The translations under genes were made by a program, and so were the position numbers. The notes beneath the pieces were generated by a model. That model worked only from the letters and a program-made list of their open reading frames with translations. It had not been told where the DNA came from and searched no databases. A DNA stretch of 64,000 bases from JAUIET01 sp039111475 (GTDB lineage Bacteria > Pseudomonadota > Gammaproteobacteria > Pseudomonadales > JAUIET01). The DNA is taken from the NCBI GenBank assembly GCA_039111475.1, contig JBCCIP010000029.1:11821-75820 (forward strand). Direction: 5' to 3'. This document shows positions 35,674 to 43,257 of this stretch, in pieces. Position 1 is the stretch's first letter. The number at the start of each line of letters is the position of its first letter.

Positions 35674-37104
35674 CTACGCAAGCGCTTTGCGGTCAACAAC
35701 AATGCCCAATGCGCGCATTTTAGATAGCTTGTAGCGAAGTGTGCGCTCACTTACACCCAATTCAACCGCTGTTGCCTGTCGATTATAGTTGTTGTTTTGC
35801 AAGCATCGCTCTACCAGCTCGAATTCCTTGTTTTGCATACTGCTTTCAAGGTCAGTGATAACGCTTTCGCTTAGCTGATCACTTGGAGTGTCGCCTGGCA
35901 GCATCTGTTCATTCGCCGATAGCGGTAATTCAACATCATCATTGGCAGACTCAATGCCGCCGTATTCGGTGTTGCTCACACAAATATCATTTACTCGAAT
36001 AAGCACGTCGGGCTGCAATATCAGCGCACGCTGCATGACATTGTCCAGCTCCCGGATGTTACCAGGCCAATGATGGGAAGTAAGACGCTGTACCGCAGAA
36101 GGTTCGAGTTTGACATTGCTGCGACCCATTTTCCTCGCATGCTTGCCAAGCAAGTGTTCCGCCAACGGTAGAATGTCTTCACGGCGAGCTCGCAGCGCAT
36201 GCAAATGCAGTGGAAACACATTGAGCCGATAATAAAGGTCTTCACGGAATTCGCCCGAAGCGACAGCTTGCTGCATATCACGGTTGCTGGTTGCCAGAAC
36301 CCGCACATCAAGAGCAATCGTTTTACGCCCACCAATACGTTCAACTTCTTGCTCCTGCAAAACGCGCAGCAGTTTAGCCTGCAGACTAATATGCATTTCG
36401 CTAATTTCATCGAGCAATAAAGTACCGCCGTTGGCTTGCTCAAATTTGCCAGGTGCACTTTGATGGGCACCGGTAAACGCCCCTTTTTCATGACCAAACA
36501 AGATAGCTTCCAACATGTTCTCAGGAATTGCCGCACAATTAAGCGCAACGAACGCCTGCTTGGCGCGACTTGATCGAGAATGAATATATCTTGCCAATAC
36601 TTCTTTACCCGTGCCACTCTCACCCGTGATCATGATGGTGGCTTCAGTTCCGGCAACCCTGTCGGCAAGCGTAAGTAATTTCCGGCTAATGGGATCTACC
36701 GCTATGGGTACAGAGTCTTCCGCTCCCGAAAGCGGTTGGCGGCCAAGATGCTCTGCTATCAACTCAAGCAGTACGCTGGGCTCAAATGGTTTTACAATAT
36801 AGTCAGCCGCGCCAGCGCGCATTGCTTCAACCGAGCTCGCAATACACCCATAAGCTGTCAGCAGAATCATAGGGATATGCGGGTATTTATTTCTAACATT
36901 TTTTAACAGCTGCATGCCGTCGATCTCTGGCATGTTAACGTCAGAAACCACCATATTTACGGGCTTAAGCTCTAACGCATGAAGCGCTTTCACTCCATCA
37001 GCTGCTTGTACACAATCGTAGCCATGAAGCTCAAGAGTATCGACTAACGCCTCTCGCAAGCTATCATCATCTTCAACAACCAGAATAGTCAGTGTTTGCG
37101 ACAT
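35674..37104 (-). CDS. fleR: Flagellar two-component regulator FleR (NtrC family)
   Basis: 476 residues. Activates sigma-54 promoters of middle flagellar genes when phosphorylated by FleS. Seen: receiver (about 7-118) with VVEDDDSL, phospho-acceptor Asp in MVVSDVNMPEIDG and Lys in YIVKPFEP. AAA+ domain with Walker A GESGTGKE, the sigma-54 loop GAFTGA and Walker B GGTLLLDEI. A Fis-type HTH at the end (NYNRQATAVELGVSERTLRYKL). Its ATG overlaps the fleS stop (TAATG). Confidence 0.93.
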   Translation of the reverse strand: MSQTLTILVVEDDDSLREALVDTLELHGYDCVQAADGVKALHALELKPVNMVVSDVNMPEIDGMQLLKNVRNKYPHIPMILLTAYGCIASSVEAMRAGAADYIVKPFEPSVLLELIAEHLGRQPLSGAEDSVPIAVDPISRKLLTLADRVAGTEATIMITGESGTGKEVLARYIHSRSSRAKQAFVALNCAAIPENMLEAILFGHEKGAFTGAHQSAPGKFEQANGGTLLLDEISEMHISLQAKLLRVLQEQEVERIGGRKTIALDVRVLATSNRDMQQAVASGEFREDLYYRLNVFPLHLHALRARREDILPLAEHLLGKHARKMGRSNVKLEPSAVQRLTSHHWPGNIRELDNVMQRALILQPDVLIRVNDICVSNTEYGGIESANDDVELPLSANEQMLPGDTPSDQLSESVITDLESSMQNKEFELVERCLQNNNYNRQATAVELGVSERTLRYKLSKMRALGIVVDRKALA

Positions 37105-38393
37105 TAGGAATGAACTCCATCGACATTTACTTGCTTTGCTAATTTATTCGGGCGGCGATCTACCAGCGCAGGCAGCTCAATACTGGCAACGGTGCCATGA
37201 TCCGGCCTGGAGCGCAGATCGAAGCGTCCCTGATGAGCAGCGGCAACGGCTCGCACCACCGCCAAGCCCAGACCCGTTCCGCCTGGTTTATTTGTGAAGA
37301 ATATTTTTTCGCTGTCGGTATTGAAGCCAGGACCATGATCTTTCACGCTGATCAGTAAGGAGTGACCACTGTAACTATCGAGATTTATTTCCAACCGGGC
37401 ATGTCGTTCAGCCTGCAAAGCATTGAGCACCAGATTCATAATGGCACCTATAAGCACCTCGCGGTTACACAATACCTGCATCGCGGGCCCATAACATCTC
37501 ACAGTCGCCTTCGCTTCATGCAGTTTCACAGGCTGGGCGATCGATTCAGTCAGTAAGCGCGCCAATTCAGCGGATTCCAGCTTCTCTGTCACCGGAAGAT
37601 CACTTCGGGCAAACACCAACATGTCGCTGATCTGTTGCTCTATCGCATGCAACTGTTCCATTACTTTTCCAGCGAATTTATGCGATCGTTCTGCTTCGAG
37701 TGCTGGAGTGCACAAATGCCCTGCATAGAGCGTCGCCGAGGCTAATGGTGTTCGAAGTTGATGCGCAAGCGCTGCCATCATCTTGCCCATTTCGATCAGG
37801 CGCTCGTTGTGGTGCAGTTTGTCTTGCAGCTGTCGAGTTTCCGTGAGGTCAGTCAGTAAGATTAGTTGTCCAGGCTCAGGTTCTAGAGACCGCGTTGCCA
37901 GGCTAATTCGACGGCCGTCGCGCAAGCTGATTTCATGACCATCATCTAACTGTGGACTAAATGCGCGATCGATCACGTCCAGCCACAACTCCGATTTCAG
38001 CGGCAGGCCAAGAAAATCTTCCGCCACGGGATTGCAATCTTCAATGTGACCGTGGCTGTCTAACAGCACCACTCCTCCCGGCAGACACTGCAGCAAGTTT
38101 TCCAAACGTCTCTCCACTTTACGTGTTTCGAGCCGTTCTTTTTTATGCTCTTGTTTTAGAAGGGTAAGCTCGAGACGCAATGCTTGCGTGTGTTGTTCAA
38201 GACTGGCGTAGGACTGCTGCAAGGAATCCGCAATGCCATTAAACAAACTAAATGCTTGCTGCAGCTTCTCACCTGACTGCTCCGCCGTTCTACCAGCGTT
38301 TGCAGCAGTCTGAGCAGGGGTGTCTAAATCAACGCTTAGTTCAGTGGTTTTTGTCGCGCATTTGCTTGGCGCAGTGTCTGTATCGGCTTCCAT
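37104..38393 (-). CDS. fleS: Flagellar sensor kinase FleS (PAS, no membrane segment)
   Basis: 429 residues, cytoplasmic. A coiled-coil start (about 50-100) leads to a PAS domain (LENLLQCLPGGVVLLDSHGHIEDCNPVAEDFLG) near 102-190. Then come the H-box LAHQLRTPLASATLYAGHL (His near 220) and the catalytic domain (MNLVLNALQA, DHGPGFNTDSEKIFF, GGTGLGLAVVRAV). Coupled to fleR by a 1-base stop/start overlap. A sigma-54 element lies about 30 bases upstream of its ATG, which fits activation by FleQ. Confidence 0.92.
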   Translation of the reverse strand: MEADTDTAPSKCATKTTELSVDLDTPAQTAANAGRTAEQSGEKLQQAFSLFNGIADSLQQSYASLEQHTQALRLELTLLKQEHKKERLETRKVERRLENLLQCLPGGVVLLDSHGHIEDCNPVAEDFLGLPLKSELWLDVIDRAFSPQLDDGHEISLRDGRRISLATRSLEPEPGQLILLTDLTETRQLQDKLHHNERLIEMGKMMAALAHQLRTPLASATLYAGHLCTPALEAERSHKFAGKVMEQLHAIEQQISDMLVFARSDLPVTEKLESAELARLLTESIAQPVKLHEAKATVRCYGPAMQVLCNREVLIGAIMNLVLNALQAERHARLEINLDSYSGHSLLISVKDHGPGFNTDSEKIFFTNKPGGTGLGLAVVRAVAAAHQGRFDLRSRPDHGTVASIELPALVDRRPNKLAKQVNVDGVHS

Positions 38394-38424
38394 GCGATGT
38401 CCAGTTACTTAGCAGACATCTATA

Positions 38425-38440
38425 TGCAGTTACCGCACCA
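38425..38440 (-). promoter_or_regulatory. Sigma-54 promoter of fleSR
   Basis: Minus-strand TGGTGC-N5-CTGCA, with GG and GC exactly 10 bases apart (consensus TGGCAC-N5-TTGCW). The predicted start near 38414 gives a leader of about 20 bases to fleS at 38393. Two weak positions in the -24 box lower confidence, but location and spacing fit the FleQ-dependent class. Confidence 0.62.
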
Positions 38441-38482
38441 AAGTAGTTTAATATCTGATACATCAGGGACTTAGGTAAGTTA

Positions 38483-38501
38483 CGCCGGATTTGCTCCGGC
38501 G
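38483..38501 (-). terminator. Hairpin just after fleQ
   Basis: Perfect 7-base stem CGCCGGA / TCCGGCG with a 5-base loop, six bases beyond the fleQ stop. There is no strong U-run after it on the minus strand, so it may stabilise the 3' end rather than terminate efficiently. Confidence 0.5.
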
Positions 38502-38506
38502 CGCTG

Positions 38507-40039
38507 TCAAACTTTCGTCACTTGATCCCGGTTTAGACCATACTTGCGCATTTTCTCAACCAACGTGGTGCGGCGTATATGCAAACGCTCTGCGGCTCTG
38601 GCTACCACGCCGCGGCTATCATCCAAGGCCTGCTGAATCAGGTTTGATTCCAGTGTAGTCATTACGTCTTTCAGATCCAGACCTTCACTGGGAATCAATA
38701 CATTGCGCTTGAGAGAATCGATATCAAGAGGCACAACATTGCTATACGCTTGAGCACTCGAATTTTCGCCTACTCTCTGAGTTGCTACATTAGGCTGAGA
38801 ACCAGTTGCCGCCAGCGATTGTTCATCGAATTCAACGTGGCGGAATTTCTCCGGAAGATCATTAACACCAATGACGCCATAGGGATGCAGGATCGCCATA
38901 CGCTCAACCAGGTTCGCCAATTCACGAACATTGCCCATCCAATCGTGACGACACAGAGACATAATGCTAGCCGAATTAAATCGTACAGAGCCGCGTTTTT
39001 CGTGCTCCAGCCGGGTAACCAGCTCGTTGATCAGCAAAGGCACGTCTTCCGCTCGCTCTCTCAGCGATGGCATTTCTATGGGAAACACATTTAGACGATA
39101 AAACAAGTCTTCACGAAACGTGCCTTGTTCAATCATCTCTTCAAGATTTTTGTGGGTTGCCGCAATGATACGAACGTCTGTTTCCTGAGTTTTGTTGGAC
39201 CCAACGCGCTCAAACGTGCGTTCTTGTAACACGCGCAGTATTTTCACCTGCATGCTGAGCGGCATGTCACCAATTTCGTCCAGAAACAGCGTTCCACCTT
39301 GAGCCATTTCAAAGCGGCCAGCTCGATTCGATATAGCGCCAGTGAATGCACCTTTCTCATGACCGAAGAGCTCGCTTTCCAGCAGCTCTGCAGGTATCGC
39401 GCCGCAGTTAACAGGCACAAATGGCCGATCTCTGCGCGCCGAATGATAATGCAGGTTTCTCGCTACAACTTCTTTGCCAGTACCTGATTCACCGGTAATC
39501 AATACCGTGACTTCTTTGTCAGCGACCTGGGTAATTAATTTTCGTACGTTTTGCACCGAGCGACTGGTACCGACGAGACTTCTGAACAACTCTATGTCTC
39601 TCCTGGCGGCGGCTGGCGATTGCTGGTGCGTGTATTGTTCGAAGTAGGCCTTCGAACGATGCAAATCATCCAACAACTTGTTGTAACTGTATGGGAAAGG
39701 CAACTCATCAATGATGTGATTTTTTAAATTGGAATCACAGTCCGCTGGAGCATACGTTTCGCCAATCAACACCACCGGCAGCGCCGGGCTGATGCTATCA
39801 ATGTCAGCCAGAATACTCTGCACCGACAAAGGTTCGCTTACTCGGCCAATTAAAATAGCGGTGGCATTGCCTTCTGAAACGGAAGCTTTTAAACGGACTT
39901 GCTCGCCACTCCATTCCGAGCTGCCAATAACGCGCGCCTTTTCTTCGAGGAAGTCGAGTATAACCAGCGTGTCATGCCTGCGCGCATCGTCATCATCGAC
40001 AAGTAGTATTGATAAACCTTGCCAGCTCTCTGTGTCCAT
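38507..40039 (-). CDS. fleQ: Flagellar master regulator FleQ
   Basis: 510 residues. Top activator of flagellar genes with sigma-54; in Pseudomonas also a cyclic-di-GMP-responsive repressor of matrix genes. Seen: an N-terminal receiver-like FleQ domain (SILLVDDDDARRHDTLVILDFLEE) in which the usual phospho-acceptor site is degenerate. AAA+ domain with GESGTGKE, GAFTGAISNRAGRFE and GGTLFLDEIGDMP (about 165-400). A Fis-type HTH follows (VVARAAERLHIRRTTLVEKMRKYGL). The LNVFPIEMPSLRER block is typical of FleQ. A FleQ-box-like palindrome lies about 100 bases upstream. Confidence 0.93.
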   Translation of the reverse strand: MDTESWQGLSILLVDDDDARRHDTLVILDFLEEKARVIGSSEWSGEQVRLKASVSEGNATAILIGRVSEPLSVQSILADIDSISPALPVVLIGETYAPADCDSNLKNHIIDELPFPYSYNKLLDDLHRSKAYFEQYTHQQSPAAARRDIELFRSLVGTSRSVQNVRKLITQVADKEVTVLITGESGTGKEVVARNLHYHSARRDRPFVPVNCGAIPAELLESELFGHEKGAFTGAISNRAGRFEMAQGGTLFLDEIGDMPLSMQVKILRVLQERTFERVGSNKTQETDVRIIAATHKNLEEMIEQGTFREDLFYRLNVFPIEMPSLRERAEDVPLLINELVTRLEHEKRGSVRFNSASIMSLCRHDWMGNVRELANLVERMAILHPYGVIGVNDLPEKFRHVEFDEQSLAATGSQPNVATQRVGENSSAQAYSNVVPLDIDSLKRNVLIPSEGLDLKDVMTTLESNLIQQALDDSRGVVARAAERLHIRRTTLVEKMRKYGLNRDQVTKV

Positions 40040-40354
40040 GTTTCCTTATCCTTTTGGTGCTTTCCTTGGGAATTCCTTGAGACGCCGTGAACACGGTTGT
40101 GCACGCTCTCTTTCCCGAAGTAACTTCAAAAAGTGTTGCTGTCAAAGTATTGACACAATCAAACTAATTTCATTACTTCATGCTTAAGTAAAACCACTAA
40201 TCGACAAGGAGTCAAATACTTGGCAGTGAAAAACACTGCTATTTCTGCGTAATAATACGCTTAGTTTTATAAAGAGTCTAAAAAAGCTTCAAGAGTAATC
40301 TATGTGTCATAATTTTTTTGTTGATTCACACAGCTATGAAGCTTTCGTCAGTTT
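40040..40354. promoter_or_regulatory. fleQ upstream region (315 bases, no gene)
   Basis: Holds the palindrome at 40140-40155 and a hairpin GCAGTG-AAAAA-CACTGC at 40223-40239 that could act as a fliS terminator on the minus strand (GCAGTG-TTTTT-CACTGC, without a good U-tail). The rest is AT-rich. A sigma-70-like -35 TTGACA sits within the palindrome on the minus strand, with TTACTT 16 bases on as a weak -10. Confidence 0.5.
40140..40155. promoter_or_regulatory. FleQ-box-like palindrome overlapping a -35
   Basis: TGTCAA-AGTA-TTGACA, 6-base arms. The core GTCAAAGTATTGAC fits the published FleQ box (GTCaNtAAAtTGAC) at 11 of 14 positions. On the minus strand its half TTGACA is a perfect -35 facing fleQ. 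Autoregulation by FleQ is the natural reading; inference only. Confidence 0.5.
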
Positions 40355-40756
40355 TTAGACAACGTCTGCCAATAATTCGTAATCAATAGAATCCCAGGCA
40401 GACTTAATTTCCGTCAACAAACTGGCAACTTCGGCAAGCGGCTGCGTGGATTTTTCGGAGTGAACTTTCAACAGGGTTCGAACCATATAGTCATAAAGAC
40501 CATCTAGATTTTCTGCGATTTCGCCGCCTTTTTCCAGATCCAGCGCGGATTGTAAGCCAGTGATGATGCCAATTGTTTTACCCAGTGACTCACCGAAGCC
40601 CGCACTGTCGCCTCGCTGATACTGTCCTTTGGCTTCCGCAATTCGCGTAAGCGCTCCGGCCAGTAATAGTTGCACAAGACGATGGCTGTCTGCGCCTTCT
40701 ACTTCCGATTCTCGGTTTACGGCGTTGTATTGTTGTAGAGCTGCTCGGCTGTTCAT
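40355..40756 (-). CDS. fliS: Flagellin export chaperone FliS
   Basis: 133 residues. Binds the C-terminus of flagellin and keeps it unfolded for export. Seen: AALQQYNAVNRESEVEGADSHRLVQLLLAGALTRIAEAKG (family signature), then helical segments to WDSIDYELL. Start: the ATG at 40756 has AAGGA eight bases upstream; a TTG two codons earlier is less likely. It is transcribed away from fliC and has its own sigma-28 element, whereas in most relatives it follows fliD. Confidence 0.9.
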   Translation of the reverse strand: MNSRAALQQYNAVNRESEVEGADSHRLVQLLLAGALTRIAEAKGQYQRGDSAGFGESLGKTIGIITGLQSALDLEKGGEIAENLDGLYDYMVRTLLKVHSEKSTQPLAEVASLLTEIKSAWDSIDYELLADVV

Positions 40757-40793
40757 TCGCAATATCCTTACTGCTGTTTGTGGAATATAAGGT

Positions 40794-40820
40794 TTAACGG
40801 CAAGCGAATAAGCATCTTTA
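40794..40820 (-). promoter_or_regulatory. Sigma-28 promoter of fliS
   Basis: Minus strand TAAAGATG-N11-GCCGTTAA (consensus TAAAGTTT-N11-GCCGATAA; the -10 matches at 7 of 8 positions). The predicted start near 40787 gives a leader of about 30 bases to fliS. Confidence 0.8.
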
Positions 40821-40992
40821 ATGGTTTTTACAACAGACTACAAGCCGCTTCATTTATACAGCAAGCGCGGCTAGCCCGGATTTTCCAAACAATGGGAAGC
40901 TGCTGATTGGCGGAAAACAACGTATTTACAGGCACTTCAAGCCCACGCACGCCGCTACTGTTCGATCTGTGAGCAGATTCACACAATTTTCC

Positions 40993-41019
40993 TAAAGATA
41001 TTGATTGTGGTGTCGATAC
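40993..41019 (+). promoter_or_regulatory. Sigma-28 promoter of fliC
   Basis: TAAAGATA-N11-GTCGATAC, close to the consensus TAAAGTTT-N11-GCCGATAA with exact spacing. Start predicted near 41026, leaving a leader of about 95 bases before flagellin. Confidence 0.85.
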
Positions 41020-41036
41020 CCTTTTTGACGGCCTGA

Positions 41037-41056
41037 TTACTGATTGTTTTCAGTAA
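41037..41056 (+). other. Hairpin in the fliC leader
   Basis: TTACTGA-TTGTTT-TCAGTAA, a perfect 7-base stem with 6-base loop, a few bases after the predicted start. It could stabilise the flagellin mRNA 5' end. Downstream the leader has AGGAAG and AGGAG near the start codon, possible CsrA/RsmA sites. Confidence 0.6.
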
Positions 41057-41121
41057 CGGGCAATCATCACTAAACCCGCTTCTGGCCAAAACAGGCAGCA
41101 AGGAAGCAAGAGGAGATCAAA

Positions 41122-42624
41122 ATGGCTCAAGTAATTAACACCAATATCTCGTCACTGAACGCGCAGCGGAACCTGGATCGTTCCCAGGGGAGCCTAAACA
41201 CTTCCTTAGAGCGCTTGTCATCTGGCTTGAGAATTAACAGTGCAAAAGACGACGCGGCAGGTCTCGCGATCGTTGATCGCATGACATCTCAAATTCGCGG
41301 TTTGAACCAGGCGGTTCGAAACGCAAACGATGGCATCTCGGTGGCACAAACGGCTGAAGGCGCGTTGCAAGAAGGATCGAACATTCTTCAACGTATGCGC
41401 GAACTGGCCATCCAGTCTGCAAACGACTCTAACAGCGCCAACGACCGTGCTAACATCCAGAAGGAAGTTATCCAGTTGCAGAGCGAGCTGAACAGAATCG
41501 CAGAGACTACTACCTTTAACGGCAAGAACCTGCTCGATGGTAACTTTGTTACTCAGCAGTTCCAGGTGGGTTCGAACGCTAACGAAACGATTAGTGTTTC
41601 AATTGGTAGCGCGTCCGCGAACTCTATCGGTGCGGACCAGATCATTGGTGCAGCAACTCAAGATAATGTTGGCGCAGCACTTGCCGGAGCAGCTGACGCA
41701 ACCGGCGGAAACGGTACGGCCGCGGATGCAGCCTTCGTAATCACCGGCGGGCTAGGAACGTCAACCCTTAACTTGGCGGCCGATTCCACGGCAGCGAGCA
41801 TTGCAGCACAGGTGAACGGTGCAACAGCTGACACTGGCGTCAGTGCTTCCGCAAGCACGACGACTACTATCAGCAACGTTGCAACTGGTAACATCTCGTT
41901 TGAACTTAGTTCGCGGGATGAAACAGGCGCCGCTGTAGGTACAGCTACCTCCGTATCAGCGGTTATCACCAGCTCTACCGACCTTACCGCGCTACGTGAT
42001 GCAGTCAATGCAGAAACCGCGCGAACCGGTGTTACAGCCACATTAGGCGCAGCCGGCGATACGATAGATCTGTCAAACACCACAGGTCATGACATTGGCG
42101 TAGCCGATGCCAGCGACAATGATGGCGCGATTACCGCTGCTGTACTGGATGTTGGCGGTGAGACATTGGCTGATACAGCTGTAGCCGGTGCCGGTACCGC
42201 TGACAGTGTTGTGGTTGGCGGCAAGCTGCAGTTCAATTCATCGGATTCCTTCCTTGTACAGACAACAGGAACCGACATATTGGCAGCGACTTCAACGTCA
42301 AGTTCGCTGAGCTCAGTAGCTGATATTGACTTAAGCACACGCCAAGGTTCTCAGGACTCTCTCGCCGTCATAGATGAAGCATTGCGCTTTATTACTGACA
42401 GCCGAGCCGACCTCGGTGCGGTTCAAAACCGTCTTGATGCAACGATCTCAAACCTGACTAATATCAGTGAGAACGTATCAGCGGCGCGATCTCGAGTACA
42501 GGACGCCGACTTTGCGGCGGAAACAGCTAACCTGACCAAGAACCAGATTCTGCAGCAAGCAGGTCTGTCAGTCTTGGCCCAGGCCAATGCTGCGCCGCAA
42601 AGCGTGCTGTCTTTACTCCAGTAA
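41122..42624 (+). CDS. fliC: Flagellin
   Basis: 500 residues, filament subunit. N-terminal D0/D1 (AQVINTNISSLNAQRNLDRSQGSL, LERLSSGLRINSAKDDAAGLAI) about 1-145. C-terminal D1/D0 about 405-500 (VISxx-type TISNLTNISENVSAARSRVQDADFAAETANLTKNQILQQAG... VLSLLQ). The central D2/D3 part (about 170-380) is Thr/Ala/Ser-rich and includes a flagellin_IN-like unit (IAAQVNGATADTGVSASASTTTTI). AGGAG precedes the ATG by seven bases. First gene of fliC-flaG-fliD-fliT; sigma-28 promoter upstream. Confidence 0.97.
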   Translation: MAQVINTNISSLNAQRNLDRSQGSLNTSLERLSSGLRINSAKDDAAGLAIVDRMTSQIRGLNQAVRNANDGISVAQTAEGALQEGSNILQRMRELAIQSANDSNSANDRANIQKEVIQLQSELNRIAETTTFNGKNLLDGNFVTQQFQVGSNANETISVSIGSASANSIGADQIIGAATQDNVGAALAGAADATGGNGTAADAAFVITGGLGTSTLNLAADSTAASIAAQVNGATADTGVSASASTTTTISNVATGNISFELSSRDETGAAVGTATSVSAVITSSTDLTALRDAVNAETARTGVTATLGAAGDTIDLSNTTGHDIGVADASDNDGAITAAVLDVGGETLADTAVAGAGTADSVVVGGKLQFNSSDSFLVQTTGTDILAATSTSSSLSSVADIDLSTRQGSQDSLAVIDEALRFITDSRADLGAVQNRLDATISNLTNISENVSAARSRVQDADFAAETANLTKNQILQQAGLSVLAQANAAPQSVLSLLQ

Positions 42625-42642
42625 GCGGTACGGGATTGATCG

Positions 42643-42674
42643 CCGGGGGCGCGTTGAAGGATAGACCACCCCGG
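42643..42674 (+). other. Hairpin between fliC and flaG with AGGA in its loop
   Basis: CCGGGG (42643-42648) pairs with CCCCGG (42669-42674). The 20-base loop includes GAAGGAT. No U-run follows, so a partial terminator or mRNA-stability element that lowers flaG expression relative to flagellin is more likely than a full stop. Confidence 0.5.
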
Positions 42675-42707
42675 CATCATCACTTAGCACTTAGCAGGTA
42701 AATAGCA

Positions 42708-43100
42708 ATGGTTACAAATGGTGTAAGAGACCTGGTGAGCCCAAACGAGCAAGCTGCAGCAAATAAGCTGCAGCAGGCTGGTTCTGCTCCGGCCAGTGCG
42801 ATACAACAAAAACCGACGCACACTGAAGCTGAGCCGCCTCCCGCACAAGCTAGCACCAGCAAAATCGAGATACCACTGGAGTCAGTCGTTCAACAATTGA
42901 ACAGCTTTCTCGAGGAATCCGGCAGATCGTTGTCGTTTAGCATCGATCAAGGCAGTGGTAAAACAGTAGTCAAGGTATACAACAGTGGTACCGATGAGCT
43001 GATCCGTCAGTTCCCGGCCGAGCAAGCGCTCAAGCTGGCAGAAGTTCTGCAGGAACACAACGGCGAAGTCAGCGGCTTGTTGTTTGATGCTCAGGCCTAA
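42708..43100 (+). CDS. flaG: FlaG family protein
   Basis: 130 residues. FlaG proteins affect filament length; the mechanism is unknown. The first 55 residues are polar and disordered. The conserved part (VQQLNSFLEESGRSLSFSIDQGSGKTVVKVYNSGTDELIRQFPAEQALKLAEVL) has the family pattern FxxDxxxGxxVVxVxDxxTxExIRQIPxE. Located between fliC and fliD as usual. Confidence 0.92.
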   Translation: MVTNGVRDLVSPNEQAAANKLQQAGSAPASAIQQKPTHTEAEPPPAQASTSKIEIPLESVVQQLNSFLEESGRSLSFSIDQGSGKTVVKVYNSGTDELIRQFPAEQALKLAEVLQEHNGEVSGLLFDAQA

Positions 43101-43174
43101 TGAATGCGATGACGTAAAAGGCATAAGAGAATACAACAATCGATGGTGCCATACGGCTCCTGGCAACCACTGAG

Positions 43175-43226
43175 TGGCGCGAAAATTGCATCCTTCCATG
43201 TAAGGAAGGACGTAATTTTGGCGCCA
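43175..43226 (+). repeat. Long imperfect inverted repeat before fliD
   Basis: 23-base arms (43175-43197 and 43204-43226), 20 of 23 paired, with a 6-base loop ATGTAA. The outer part is TGGCGC/GCGCCA, the middle AAAATT/AATTTT and the inner TCCTTCC/GGAAGGA. It ends 31 bases before the fliD ATG. No T-run follows it. Confidence 0.85.
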
Positions 43227-43257
43227 GCTATTACCCGACAGGGATTCAGGACGAACT

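Noticed and set aside
36021..36623. 200-codon minus-strand frame
   Set aside because: Same-strand out-of-frame shadow inside the AAA+ domain of fleR.
43150..43257. Possible sigma-54 promoter before fliD (TGGCGC and TGGCAA boxes)
   Set aside because: Neither has GC at the required 10-base spacing; the sequence is better explained by the inverted repeat.
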